Assembly: GCF_016650635.1 (NCBI RefSeq)
Contig: NZ_JAEKFI010000003.1
Coordinates: 496,001-560,000 of the forward strand
Length of the DNA stretch: 64,000 nt
From: Pseudomonas sp. TH43
GTDB lineage: Bacteria; Pseudomonadota; Gammaproteobacteria; Pseudomonadales; Pseudomonadaceae
Reading direction: 5' to 3'
Below, piece after piece: positions 56,260 to 63,600 of the stretch. The notes below the pieces were generated by a model. It searched no databases. It was given only the letters and a program-made list of their open reading frames with translations, and had not been told where the DNA came from. Every line of letters begins with the position of its first letter. Position 1 is the first letter of the stretch. A program made the translations under genes and the position numbers.

Positions 56260-56285
56260 ACGCCCTGAATGATCATTCCGGGCGT
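56260..56285. promoter_or_regulatory. 26-bp palindrome upstream of the XRE gene, candidate operator
   Basis: Arms ACGCCCTGAATGA / TCATTCCGGGCGT are inverse with one mismatch and an AATGATCATT centre. It is 38 nt upstream of the regulator ATG, in the long gap between the divergent regulator and SHMT-like genes. It is not followed by a T-run on either strand, so an operator is more likely than a terminator. Confidence 0.55.
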
Positions 56286-56770
56286 ACACAAGTGAGGTGG
56301 GTAATTGCAGTCATATCCTTATCAGTATCGCGCGAGATCATAGCATCCTCCCTCCTTGGGTTCGGTACAAAAGTCCGGCTGTAAACAATCTGCGGTCGAC
56401 ATTGGCGGGATCACTTCATCGCCTGTACTGAATCGTTAGTTCTGATTGCCTTTCGCCCCAGTGCTCGCCACGCCTTTCAACCTGTCGTTTTACACCCTGA
56501 AGCCTTACAAAAAGAATCATTTTCTTTGAATAATGTTCACTTTTTTGATTAATTTTGTGGCGTTCCTCCCTGAAAAACCTATGATGCGTCGGGCAACCGC
56601 CTTCTCATTCCAGTGAAAACCGGCAGAGAAAACGGCTGATTGCACAGGCGTCAGTTTTGCGCGCACAGCCGCCAGAACAAGGACACGCCTGGACGCACGC
56701 ACTCGCCGCAAGACCAAGGAAGCCGCGCTGTTGACCGCAGCGCGCAACATACATGGAAGGAATACAAGCA
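56286..56770. other. Divergent intergenic region, AT-rich in part
   Basis: About 485 nt without a convincing gene, between the leftward regulator/transporter pair and the rightward SHMT-like gene. The part 56500-56575 is AT-rich (TTTGAATAATGTTCAC, TTTTTTGATTAATTTTG) and is a likely promoter zone. A 13-codon frame (MTAITHLTCVRPE, minus strand) lies next to the palindrome. I see no reason to call it a gene. Confidence 0.5.
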
Positions 56771-58117
56771 ATGGCAGTCAATACTGAACCGCTCAAGAAC
56801 CAGGCTGACTTAGTGCAACGTGGCCTGACGGATCTTCGTGCCGAAGACGCTGAGCTGGCGGCAATTCTCGATGCCGAAATCACGCGTCAACAGCGAACGC
56901 TGTCACTGGTCTCCTCCTGCGCAGCCCAGCCTCGAACCTTGGTGGCATCCGCCTCAGCGCTGGTCAACGTGACCGCCGAAGGCATGCCCGGCAGGCGCCA
57001 GGGCGCAGGCTGCGAGAACGTCGACCTGGTCGAAACGCTGGCCATTCGCAGAGCGCGAGAGCTGTTCGGCGCCCAATACGCCAATGTGCAATCACACTCG
57101 TCCTCGAACGCCACTTACCAGGTGCTCACGGCCTTGCTGGAGCCTGGAGATACCCTTTTGGGCATGGCCGTCGAACACGGCGGCGATCACACGCAGGGCA
57201 GCGCCGCGGCATTCTCCGGCGCTTACTACAAGGCGATTCAGTACGGCACGACGTCAGAAGGCCTGATCGATTACGACAAGGTACGCAGACTGGCGCTCGC
57301 TCATCGCCCGCGCGTCATCCTCTGCGGTGCGACCGCCTACTCGCGAGTCGTGGATTTCGAGCGGTTTCGCGAGATTGCCGATGAAGCCGGGGCGATCCTG
57401 CTGGCGGACATTTCGCAGATTGCCGGACTGGTCGCCACCGGGCGGCACCCGAGCCCGATCGACTTCGCACACGTCACCACGACGTGCACGCACACGCAAC
57501 TCGCCGGGCCTCGCGGTGGCCTGATCCTTTCCGGTCGCGATGCCAATACCAAGATTCCCGGCTTGAGGACGACCTTCAGCCGCCTCCTCGATCAAGCCGT
57601 TTATCCCCGCATGCAGGACGCGCCCGCCGCCAATATGATCGCGGCCAAAGCGGCTGCGCTGCGCTACGCACAGTCTGCGCAGTTCGATGCCTGCATGGAG
57701 CGGATTCGACGCACGGCAGATGCAATGGCCAGCGCATTTCAGGCACAGGATTATGAAGTTGTCGGTGGCCGCAGTGAAAACCACACTGTGCTGATTCGCT
57801 TGCGTGGCGGCATCACTGGCGTCATCGCGCAGTCGGCGCTGGAGCAATGCGGGATCATCGTCAACAAATACCCCGTACCGGGTGAGACGCGATCTTCACT
57901 GATCACCAGTGGGCTGCGTATCGGCACCGCAGCCTTGGCGCAACGCTACCTTGATGGCGAAGGATGTCGCGCGGTCGTCGACTTGATTTGCCGGATCCTC
58001 GACAACGTGATGCCACTTGGCGAGCAGGATTACACGCTGGAATCTGCCCTAGCGGAACAGTTCCGATTGCAGGTCGAGGGATTGTGCACGACCTACCCCA
58101 TCGCCGATTACGTGTAA
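56771..58117 (+). CDS. Serine hydroxymethyltransferase homologue without the PLP lysine
   Basis: 448 aa from ATG 56771, which has GGAAGGA 8 nt upstream; a second ATG at 56753 lacks such a site. Similarity to GlyA runs over the full length (LFGAQYANVQSHS, GATAYSRVVDFERFREIADE, LAGPRGGLIL, ITSGLRIGT). The motif VTTTTHKTLAGPRGG of GlyA here reads VTTTCTHTQLAGPRGG, so the Schiff-base Lys is Thr242. AEGYPGKRYYGG is AEGMPGRRQGAG, GGHLTHG is GGDHTQG and GGQGGP is RMQDAP. The PLP-ring Asp (LLADISQ) and the carboxylate Arg (SGLRIGT) remain. It is unlikely to be a normal SHMT. Function unknown. Confidence 0.85.
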   Translation: MAVNTEPLKNQADLVQRGLTDLRAEDAELAAILDAEITRQQRTLSLVSSCAAQPRTLVASASALVNVTAEGMPGRRQGAGCENVDLVETLAIRRARELFGAQYANVQSHSSSNATYQVLTALLEPGDTLLGMAVEHGGDHTQGSAAAFSGAYYKAIQYGTTSEGLIDYDKVRRLALAHRPRVILCGATAYSRVVDFERFREIADEAGAILLADISQIAGLVATGRHPSPIDFAHVTTTCTHTQLAGPRGGLILSGRDANTKIPGLRTTFSRLLDQAVYPRMQDAPAANMIAAKAAALRYAQSAQFDACMERIRRTADAMASAFQAQDYEVVGGRSENHTVLIRLRGGITGVIAQSALEQCGIIVNKYPVPGETRSSLITSGLRIGTAALAQRYLDGEGCRAVVDLICRILDNVMPLGEQDYTLESALAEQFRLQVEGLCTTYPIADYV

Positions 58118-58143
58118 CCGCGCGGTAAAACTGGCGAACACAA

Positions 58144-58170
58144 AAAACCCGGCGCTCAGGCCGGGTTTCT
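58144..58170. terminator. Terminator between the convergent SHMT-like and permease genes
   Basis: Inverted repeat AAACCCGGC / GCCGGGTTT (9 bp, loop GCTCAG) with an A-run before and T-rich bases after it. It can serve both the rightward SHMT-like gene (stop 27 nt before) and the leftward permease gene (stop 18 nt away). Confidence 0.85.
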
Positions 58171-58187
58171 TGTTTGTGCGTTAACGC

Positions 58188-59606
58188 TTACTTGGCAACA
58201 CCTGCCGCGTGCACGGCTTGCTGCGCACCGCGCTTGTTCTTGATCACGTAGCAGACCCACATGAACACGACCCACAGCGGAATCGCATACACCGAGATCT
58301 GGATGCCCGGGATCAGCAGCATCACACCCAGGATGAACGCCACGAACGCCAGGCAGACGTAGTTGCCATACGGATACCACAGGGCCTTGAACAGCGGCGT
58401 CTGCTGCGTCTTGTTCATGTGCTGACGGAACTTGAAGTGCGAGAAGCTGATCATCGCCCAGTTGATCACCAGGGTCGCGACCACCAGCGACATCAGCAAC
58501 TCAAGCGCGTGCTGCGGCATCAGGTAGTTGAGCAACACGGCAACCAGCGTTACCGCTGCGGAGGCCAGAATCGAACGCACCGGCACGCCGCGCTTGTCGA
58601 TCTTCGCCAGACCTTTCGGCGCATCGCCCTGCTCGGCCATGCCCAGCAACATGCGGCTGTTGCAGTAGGTGCCACTGTTGTACACCGACAACGCCGCGGT
58701 CAGCACCACGAAGTTGAGGATGTGCGCGGCGGTGTTGCTGCCGAGCATCGAGAACACTTGCACGAACGGGCTGCCGCTGTAGGAATCGCCGGAAGCGTTG
58801 AGGGTTTCCAGCAGGCTGTCCCATGGGGTCAGCGACAGCAGAATTACCAGAGCGCCGATGTAGAAAATCAGGATCCGGTAGATGACCTGATTGATCGCTT
58901 TCGGGATCACGGTTTTCGGCTTGTCGGCTTCCGCTGCGGTGAAACCGAGCATTTCCAGGCCGCCGAAGGAGAACATGATGATCGCCATGGCCATCACCAG
59001 CCCGCTGACGCCGTTGGGGAAGAATCCACCGTGCGACCACAGGTTGCTCACCGAGGCTTGCGGGCCACCGTTGCCGCTGACCAGCAGGTAGCTGCCCAGC
59101 GCAATCATGCCGACAATCGCCACGACCTTGATGATCGCGAACCAGAATTCGGCTTCACCGAAGACTTTGACGTTAGCCAGGTTGATCGCGTTGATCAGCA
59201 CAAAGAAAGCCGCCGCGGATACCCAGGTCGGGATGTCCGGCGCCCAGTAGTGAATGTACTTGCCGACTGCGGTCAGCTCGGACATGCCCACCAGAATGTA
59301 CAGAATCCAGCAGTTCCAGCCCGACAGGAAGCCAGCGAAGCCGCCCCAATACTTGTGCGCGAAATGGCTGAAGGAACCGGCCACCGGCTCTTCGACGATC
59401 ATTTCGCCGAGCTGGCGCATGATCATGAAGGCGATGAAGCCGCAGATGGCGTAGCCGAGGATCATCGACGGGCCGGCGGATTTCAGCACCCCGGCCGAGC
59501 CGAGGAACAATCCGGTACCGATCGCGCCACCGAGGGCGATCAGTTGAATGTGGCGATTTTTCAGGCCGCGTTTCAGCTCGCCTGATTGCGAGGGTTGTCC
59601 ACTCAT
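58188..59606 (-). CDS. AroP/ProY-type amino acid permease
   Basis: 472 aa from ATG 59606 (MSGQPSQSGELKRGLKNRH). It has twelve transmembrane helices. The amino acid transporter (AAT) family motifs are GGAIGTGLFLGSAGVLKSAGP (first helix, split here by meaning only), LGEMIVEEPVAGSF and FSFGGLEMLGFTAAEADKP. This group includes the aromatic permease AroP, GabP and ProY. Aromatic amino acids fit the nearby phh genes but are not proven by sequence. Confidence 0.9.
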   Translation of the reverse strand: MSGQPSQSGELKRGLKNRHIQLIALGGAIGTGLFLGSAGVLKSAGPSMILGYAICGFIAFMIMRQLGEMIVEEPVAGSFSHFAHKYWGGFAGFLSGWNCWILYILVGMSELTAVGKYIHYWAPDIPTWVSAAAFFVLINAINLANVKVFGEAEFWFAIIKVVAIVGMIALGSYLLVSGNGGPQASVSNLWSHGGFFPNGVSGLVMAMAIIMFSFGGLEMLGFTAAEADKPKTVIPKAINQVIYRILIFYIGALVILLSLTPWDSLLETLNASGDSYSGSPFVQVFSMLGSNTAAHILNFVVLTAALSVYNSGTYCNSRMLLGMAEQGDAPKGLAKIDKRGVPVRSILASAAVTLVAVLLNYLMPQHALELLMSLVVATLVINWAMISFSHFKFRQHMNKTQQTPLFKALWYPYGNYVCLAFVAFILGVMLLIPGIQISVYAIPLWVVFMWVCYVIKNKRGAQQAVHAAGVAK

Positions 59607-59897
59607 GAAAAAGGTCTCACGCAAGGTTTGATGATGTTCAGTAGACGTTGCTGCAAGGTTGCGATTTCAAGCAGCCCCGATCAAACCCCAGCGCAGGCAC
59701 CAGGAGTTCAGCTTATTTACAACGGTCATGCGTCACCTGTTTGTTTTTATCTGTGACGAAATCGAACCCGACACGCTTGTGACGCGGCGGAGTGAACAAG
59801 GCAGATAGCCTTGAGATTTGCGCGATTACGCAGAGGGTCACAGTTAAAACGCGGCGCATTGTACACCGCTAACCCCCTGCTGCCAGACCCCGCTGGA

Positions 59898-60044
59898 TCA
59901 GCGTGTCGGTTGCCGGGATTGCGTGTGTCCGCCTCGAGAGGTTCGAGCGGCTGCAAAATTTGAGTCAGGCCTTTGCAGGCCATCGACGGGGACGAGGAAA
60001 AAACCGTCCCACGGAGAGAAGTGGAGATCAGTCACGGCGTTCAT
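59898..60044 (-). CDS. Possible small leader ORF upstream of the permease
   Basis: 48 codons starting MNAVTDLHFSPWDGFFLVPV, with a very good ribosome binding site (AAGGAGG, 5 nt before the ATG). The first half has F9, W12, F15, F16. The second half is Arg/Ser/Gln rich and less protein-like. It ends 291 nt before the permease start, in the same direction. It could be an aromatic-residue leader peptide or a decayed gene. Weak call. Confidence 0.3.
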   Translation of the reverse strand: MNAVTDLHFSPWDGFFLVPVDGLQRPDSNFAAARTSRGGHTQSRQPTR

Positions 60045-60061
60045 TGCGCCTCCTTCTTGTT

Positions 60062-60091
60062 ATGCGCCTGCACGACAGGCATGAGGCGCAT
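60062..60091 (-). promoter_or_regulatory. Overlapping alternative hairpins before the small leader ORF
   Basis: ATGCGCCT (60062-60069) pairs with AGGCGCAT (60084-60091). GCCTG (60066-60070) can instead pair with CAGGC (60076-60080). The two pairings exclude each other and end about 10 nt before the AGGAGG of the leader ORF. This is a pattern for RNA-level control, but nothing further supports it. Confidence 0.35.
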
Positions 60092-60533
60092 CTCACCCTT
60101 CAAACGACTCTGAAACAAGCGCGCTAGAGCCCTGCGCAGCGCCTGACCCGACGGGCTTCGGCAGCTTTTCCTTACACCCTCGGTGGACTCGGCCATTCAC
60201 TGGCCTTTGACGTGATTTTCGTAAATATTTCTTTACGCGGCGTAACGTTAAATTGCCGTTCGAGAAATTTCTGTAGGACGTCTGCAAATTGACGGTCGCT
60301 AGCTGGCTAATGAAATAACCCATTTAGTTTTATGTTTTTAAATAAGAAAAACACGCGTTGAAAACAGAATAAAAAGTCTATTTAAAAATTAAATAAATAA
60401 TTTTTTGCATAACAAAAAACCCTCAACTAGGTTCTCCACGTCTCGTCGGCCATCTGACCGGCCAGTCACAGCGCTACTCGAATATGAGCGCGCGACGCTT
60501 TGATAACCGTGAAAGTCATCTAGGAGATCGACC

Positions 60534-60671
60534 ATGCAAGCACTGGAAAAAGACTTGGATACCGAGCTGCAACTGGACGAATGGTTTGAAGCACCGACCC
60601 ACGAAGCCGCCGTGGAAATGATGCAAGCTGATGCGGTCGTTCCGTTCGGCACGGCGATGTGGCCTCTGTAA
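60534..60671 (+). CDS. 45-residue peptide, possible modified-peptide precursor
   Basis: 45 aa starting MQALEKDLDTELQLDEWFEA and ending DAVVPFGTAMWPL, with AGGAGA 7 nt before the ATG. The first ~33 residues are acidic (leader-like). The last ~12 are neutral and hydrophobic with Phe, Met and Trp (core-like). There is no Cys, and no precursor family is recognised. It is followed by a terminator and then by an M29-type peptidase-like gene, the layout of a highly made precursor with a weaker processing gene. The RiPP role is inference. Confidence 0.72.
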   Translation: MQALEKDLDTELQLDEWFEAPTHEAAVEMMQADAVVPFGTAMWPL

Positions 60672-60682
60672 GACATCCCGGA

Positions 60683-60719
60683 CAGGCACGATCCGGCCGG
60701 TCGTGCCTGCCGCTTTTTT
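60683..60719 (+). terminator. Intrinsic terminator/attenuator between the peptide and the M29-like gene
   Basis: CAGGCACGA / TCGTGCCTG (9 bp, 9-nt loop) followed by CCGCTTTTTT, 11 nt after the peptide stop and 23 nt before the ATG of the next gene. Partial read-through would give much peptide message and little enzyme message. Confidence 0.88.
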
Positions 60720-60741
60720 CTCGGTCAGTCAGGGAGGACTC

Positions 60742-61707
60742 ATGGATAAGCCCCGCGCGATCTCGCATTTCCTTTACTACCTCGAACATCACCCTGCCCT
60801 CGCCGGTCTCGAATCGGCGCAGGTATTGCTCGGCCACACTGCCGATTACGAGGCATTGACGGGCGCTATCGCCGAACAGGCTGGCGACCATCCCCGCTTC
60901 CAATTCAGCGCACGGCGCCTGGATCTGGAAAGCACCGCAGCGCTGACGGCGGCAATTACCGACAGCGATCTGTACATTTTCTTCTACGACTCTTCCACCC
61001 TGCCCCACCCACGTCCCGACGGCCCGGAGTTCGTCCGTGCGCTGCAAGCGGTGATGGCGGAAAACTGGAAGAAGTCGCTGCTGTTCAAGGATTACGGCGA
61101 TTATTTCTACGATACGTTCAGTGTCACCCCGCAACGCATCGCGGGCTTGAACAGCCATTTGATTCAGCGCATGTCTCAGGCGACGACGCTGAGTTTCAAA
61201 GATGATGAGGGCTCATGGTTCGAAACGCCGTTGAGCAGCATCAAAAAGTGGACGGATATCAATGGCGTCGGCAACTTCGACCTGGCGCCCGGTGAAATCG
61301 CCACCCACAGTGAAGAAATCAATGGCCATGTGAGGTTCAAGGGCACCTTCCTCAGCACCATTCCGTTTGCACGCAAATATGGCGTACTCGAATCACCGCT
61401 GGAGTTGTGGATCGAGAACTCGACCATCAGCCGCATCGCCACGGATGTGCCGGGGCTGGAGCATGATTTCAACAGGTACCTGGACGCCAATCCGTCGAAC
61501 CGGCGGATTGAGGAACTGGGGATTGGCACCAATGAAGGCGTGAAGGATCTTTATGCGCGCAATGCCGGGTTTGAGGAGCGCCATTGTGGGTTGCATCTGG
61601 GGCTTGGGGGCGGGGCCAAGGGCAGTCATCACCTGGACCTGATCTTCTCGGGCGGAGTGTTGGCGCTGGATGACAAGCCGTTGTTTGACGGACGGTTTGT
61701 GTTCTGA
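60742..61707 (+). CDS. M29-type aminopeptidase-like protein
   Basis: 321 aa from ATG 60742 (MDKPRAISHFLYYLEHHPA), with GGGAGGA 5 nt upstream. The C-terminal part has RIEELGIGTNEGVKDLYARN, GFEERHCGLHLGLG and GSHHLDLIF. These match the metal-binding region of M29 (aminopeptidase T/AmpS) enzymes, including Glu, Glu, His and the final His-x-Asp ligands. It is shorter than true M29 enzymes (about 370-410 aa). The N-terminal half is divergent. It probably acts on, or binds, the 45-aa peptide encoded just upstream. Confidence 0.75.
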   Translation: MDKPRAISHFLYYLEHHPALAGLESAQVLLGHTADYEALTGAIAEQAGDHPRFQFSARRLDLESTAALTAAITDSDLYIFFYDSSTLPHPRPDGPEFVRALQAVMAENWKKSLLFKDYGDYFYDTFSVTPQRIAGLNSHLIQRMSQATTLSFKDDEGSWFETPLSSIKKWTDINGVGNFDLAPGEIATHSEEINGHVRFKGTFLSTIPFARKYGVLESPLELWIENSTISRIATDVPGLEHDFNRYLDANPSNRRIEELGIGTNEGVKDLYARNAGFEERHCGLHLGLGGGAKGSHHLDLIFSGGVLALDDKPLFDGRFVF

Positions 61708-61717
61708 GCGACTGGCG

Positions 61718-61797
61718 CCTTCGCGAGCAAGCTCGCTCCCACAGGGGGATTGTGTACGACACAGATTCAATGTGGGAGCGAGCCCGCTCGCGAAGAG
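61718..61797. repeat. Inverted pair of REP elements (GTGGGAGCGAGC type)
   Basis: TTCGCGAGCAAGCTCGCTCC + CACA at 61720-61743 and TGTGGGAGCGAGCCCGCTCG + CGAA at 61771-61794 face each other across 27 nt, 11 nt after the M29-like gene. Same family as the pair at 48717-48806. Confidence 0.88.
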
Positions 61798-61830
61798 GCC
61801 GGATCGGGCAACACAAATCTTCTGGCAGAC

Positions 61831-61862
61831 GAAAAAAAACGCCAACCCTGCGGTTGGCGTTT
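61831..61862 (-). terminator. Terminator of rluB
   Basis: AAACGCCAAC / GTTGGCGTTT (10 bp, loop CCTGCG) followed on the minus strand by a run of eight T. It ends about 43 nt after the rluB stop. Confidence 0.88.
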
Positions 61863-61904
61863 CTGCTTTGTCTTGAAGCTTGTCGCTAGAAGCTCACAGC
61901 TGCC

Positions 61905-63125
61905 TTATTCCGGCTTTTTGCGACCGAAACCTGGACGCTGACCGGAACCTGCCGGTGCACCGCGGCGCTTGCCCGACGGCTTGTCACCGTCGACCAGTTT
62001 GATGCCCGGACGCTTCGGCGCAGGCTTGGCCGGACGCTTGTTGGTAGTGTCCGCTGGACGATCCGCCACTGGCGTACCACGACCGGCAGGAGCCCCACGT
62101 TCGCCACGCTCAGTGCGACCGTTGGCCGGACGCGGAGCGCGCTCGCCGTCACGGGCGACTGGCTTGCGACCTGGGCGCTCGCCTTCGATCTGCGGCTCAC
62201 GGCTCGGACGAGGGCCAGTCGGCGCGCCAGCGGCTGGACGCAGCGTGCGTACGCGCTCGGTCTTGCCCATCGGACGCGACGATTTACGCTGCATACGCTC
62301 AAGTTTGTCTTTGCTCTTGGCGTTCAGTTGCGGCATTGCCACCGGCGTCAGGCCGACTTCAGCACTCAGAATGTCGACTTCGTACTGGCTCATTTCGCGC
62401 CAGCGGCCCATCGGCAGGTCAGAATTGAGGAACACCGGACCGAAACGCACGCGCTTCAGACGGCTGACCACCAGACCTTGCGATTCCCACAGACGACGAA
62501 CCTCACGGTTACGACCTTCCATCACCACGCAGTGATACCAGTGGTTGAAGCCTTCGCCACCCGGTGCCTGTTTGATGTCGGTGAACTTCGCCGGGCCGTC
62601 TTCCAGCACGACGCCGGCCTTCAGGCGCTCGATCATTTCGTCGTCGACTTCACCGCGTACGCGCACGGCGTATTCACGGTCCATCTCGTAGGACGGGTGC
62701 ATCAGTCGGTTGGCCAGCTCACCGTCGGTGGTGAACATCAGCAAGCCAGTGGTGTTGATGTCGAGACGACCGATGTTGATCCAGCGGCCTTCTTTCGGAC
62801 GCGGCAGCTTGTCGAACACGGTCGGACGGCCTTCCGGGTCGTCACGGGTGCAGATCTCGCCATCGGGTTTGTTGTACATGATCACGCGGCGGACCGATTC
62901 GGCAGCCTCTTCGCGCTTGATCACCTTGCCATCAATGGTGATGGCGTCGTGCATGTCAACGCGCAGACCGAGGGTGGCGTCTTTGCCATTGACCTTGATC
63001 CGGCCCTGGCTGATCCAGGACTCCACGTCACGGCGCGAGCCAACGCCGATACGGGCGAGGACTTTCTGCAGTTTTTCGCCTGCTGGGCCGATTTCCTGGT
63101 CGTCTTTCTGATTGATGTCACTCAT
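61905..63125 (-). CDS. rluB: RluB, 23S rRNA pseudouridine-2605 synthase
   Basis: 406 aa from ATG 63125 (MSDINQKDDQEIGPAGEKL). An S4 RNA-binding domain (about 17-65, LQKVLARIGVGSRRDVESWI) precedes the RsuA-type catalytic domain with Asp in NIGRLDINTTGLLMF. The last ~130 residues are a basic Arg/Pro/Gly-rich tail, long compared with E. coli RluB but common in pseudomonads. It follows scpB, the usual order. Confidence 0.94.
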   Translation of the reverse strand: MSDINQKDDQEIGPAGEKLQKVLARIGVGSRRDVESWISQGRIKVNGKDATLGLRVDMHDAITIDGKVIKREEAAESVRRVIMYNKPDGEICTRDDPEGRPTVFDKLPRPKEGRWINIGRLDINTTGLLMFTTDGELANRLMHPSYEMDREYAVRVRGEVDDEMIERLKAGVVLEDGPAKFTDIKQAPGGEGFNHWYHCVVMEGRNREVRRLWESQGLVVSRLKRVRFGPVFLNSDLPMGRWREMSQYEVDILSAEVGLTPVAMPQLNAKSKDKLERMQRKSSRPMGKTERVRTLRPAAGAPTGPRPSREPQIEGERPGRKPVARDGERAPRPANGRTERGERGAPAGRGTPVADRPADTTNKRPAKPAPKRPGIKLVDGDKPSGKRRGAPAGSGQRPGFGRKKPE

Positions 63126-63279
63126 CTGGGCACCTCCCGGTGTGGTCTGTTCAACCGCCCGGAGTTGGGCGCCTGAAGCATAAAAATCTGGGTTCTTCGC
63201 CGAAGGGATCAGCAAAGGGTCGCGAATCATACGCGGATGTGAGCCGTCGCGCATCAGAGACTAGTCGATCACAACACGG

Positions 63280-63471
63280 TTATTTCTTTTTCCGCCGACC
63301 GGCGCCGCCGAGTTTGATCAGGCGCAGTGCAGCTTCGGCCAGCACGGTGCGCTTGTCGTCCTTGTCGAGTTTCTTCCAGGCTTTGATTTCGCGTTTACTG
63401 CGGCCGCAACCGACGCAGATGTCGTCGGTGAATTTGCAGACGCTGATGCACGGGTCTTTTGTTGAGCTCAT
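63280..63471 (-). CDS. DUF1289 protein
   Basis: 63 aa. Four cysteines in DPCISVCKFTDDICVGCGRS (C8, C12, C19, C22) form the metal-binding-like motif of the DUF1289/YdhL family. The tail is basic (GGAGRRKKK). Its function is unknown. It lies between scpB and rluB with a REP pair on the scpB side. Confidence 0.9.
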   Translation of the reverse strand: MSSTKDPCISVCKFTDDICVGCGRSKREIKAWKKLDKDDKRTVLAEAALRLIKLGGAGRRKKK

Positions 63472-63493
63472 ACCTATCCTTCAACACAATTCC

Positions 63494-63584
63494 TGTAGGA
63501 GCTGAGCTTGCTCGCGAAAGCGCTGTGTCAGTCACATTCATGGTGTCTGACACTCCGCTTTCGCGAGCAAGCTCAGCTCCTACA
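63494..63584. repeat. REP doublet, 29-nt perfect inverted repeat
   Basis: Arms 63494-63522 and 63556-63584, beginning TGTAGGAGCTGAGCTTGCTC, are exact inverses across 33 nt. They are followed by AAAAGA. This lies between scpB and the DUF1289 gene and may stabilise or end the scpB message. Confidence 0.88.
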
Positions 63585-63600
63585 AAAGAATGAGCAGCGG

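Larger units (their letters stand above)
59607..60533. other. Long gap: permease leader and AT-rich promoter tract
   Basis: 927 nt between the leftward permease and the rightward 45-aa peptide gene. Left to right it holds a possible short leader ORF (59898-60044, minus), alternative hairpins (60062-60091), and from about 60228 to 60420 a very AT-rich tract (for example TTAAAAATTAAATAAATAAT), which is the likely control region of the peptide gene and would suit MvaT-type silencers. Nothing else was seen. Confidence 0.6.

Noticed and set aside
59747..59983. 78-codon minus-strand frame upstream of the permease
   Set aside because: Codon use and composition are not protein-like, and it competes with the better ribosome binding site of the 60044 frame.
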